Assembly (NCBI GenBank): GCA_016550485.1 | Contig: JABXGV010000018.1 | Coordinates: forward strand, 1 to 5,424 | DNA from: an archaeon | Lineage (GTDB): Archaea; Asgardarchaeota; Hermodarchaeia; Hermodarchaeales; Hermodarchaeaceae | Direction: 5' to 3' | DNA length: 5,424 nt | In this document: positions 5,255-5,424 of the stretch, in pieces | Layout: each line of letters begins with the position of its first letter | Position numbering within the stretch: position 1 is the first letter of the stretch | Translations under genes and position numbers: made by a program | Notes under the pieces: model-generated | What the model saw: only the letters and a program-made list of their open reading frames with translations | What the model was told of the DNA's origin: nothing | Database searches by the model: none

Positions 5255-5424
5255 TCATTTAACTAGTGTAATATTAGCGCCATCAACTGTGTATCGGTGT
5301 GGCTTGTATGTCTCTGGATTGTATCGCGCTCCTGCTTGTTTTATTTGCAAAACGAGTTCGTTGTCAGTTTTCCTTAATTCAACCACAATTTGAGTGGTGT
5401 GTTCAATCGCAGCGAGAAACTCTC
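5255..5424 (-). CDS. C-terminal fragment of an unidentified protein, cut by the right window edge
   Basis: A minus-strand frame enters at the window edge and runs 55 codons to TGA at 5257-5255. The product has a charged, beta-rich character: IVVELRKTDNELVLQIKQAG, then the polar, tyrosine-rich segment RYNPETYKPHRYTVDG, then ITLVK at the end. It reads like a genuine C-terminus rather than an antisense shadow: no plus-strand gene overlaps it, and two compact strand-like segments alternate with turns. I do not recognise the family. It converges on herA with a 103-bp gap, so it is not in the same transcript. Its relation to the defence-like module is unknown. Confidence 0.6.
   Translation of the reverse strand, partial: EFLAAIEHTTQIVVELRKTDNELVLQIKQAGARYNPETYKPHRYTVDGANITLVK

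Noticed and set aside
1..5424. CRISPR arrays, tRNA or rRNA genes, insertion sequences
   Set aside because: No regularly spaced repeats, no cloverleaf-like segment and no transposase or terminal inverted repeats were seen on either strand.

Overview
The window holds a compact three-gene module: a NurA-like nuclease (+), a SPPY-type DNA methyltransferase (-) and a HerA-type ATPase (+). HerA and NurA form the hexameric translocase and nuclease of the archaeal DNA-end resection machine, and both families also occur in predicted anti-virus islands. Archaeal-type HerA and NurA, GGTGA as ribosome binding site and regular use of ATA codons suggest an archaeon, probably an uncultured mesophilic or moderately thermophilic lineage. 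No rRNA or taxonomic marker is present, so a bacterium cannot be excluded.

Layout. Positions 1-154: the minus strand has an open frame running off the left edge, read as a doubtful 5' fragment of a gene. Positions 155-239: leader of nurA, with an inverted repeat that covers its ribosome binding site and reaches the start codon. Positions 240-2057: NurA-like nuclease of 605 aa with an apparent winged-helix insertion. Positions 2058-2181: gap between convergent genes with two small hairpins. Positions 2182-3135 (-): DNA methyltransferase of the permuted beta type with motifs SPPY and DPFLGTGT. Positions 3136-3178: 43-bp divergent promoter region. Positions 3179-5151: HerA-type ATPase in two overlapping frames, Walker A in the first and Walker B in the second. 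Positions 5152-5254: short AT-rich gap. Positions 5255-5424 (-): 3' end of an unidentified gene running off the right edge.

The most striking point is the junction in herA. The frame change needed to rejoin the two halves is -1. Exactly where family-like sequence passes from one frame to the other lies GGGTTTA, in the phase G GGT TTA of the incoming frame. This is a perfect X XXY YYZ slippery heptamer, and slipping there would give one continuous 657-aa HerA. It may be programmed frameshifting, or a one-base deletion or assembly error; the sequence alone cannot decide.

Functional inference: the methyltransferase would mark host DNA, while the NurA-HerA machine would translocate along and degrade unmarked or end-exposed DNA, giving a restriction-modification-like defence module. 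The presence of the three families is seen in the sequence. Their cooperation in defence is inferred from adjacency and from known HerA-NurA biochemistry.
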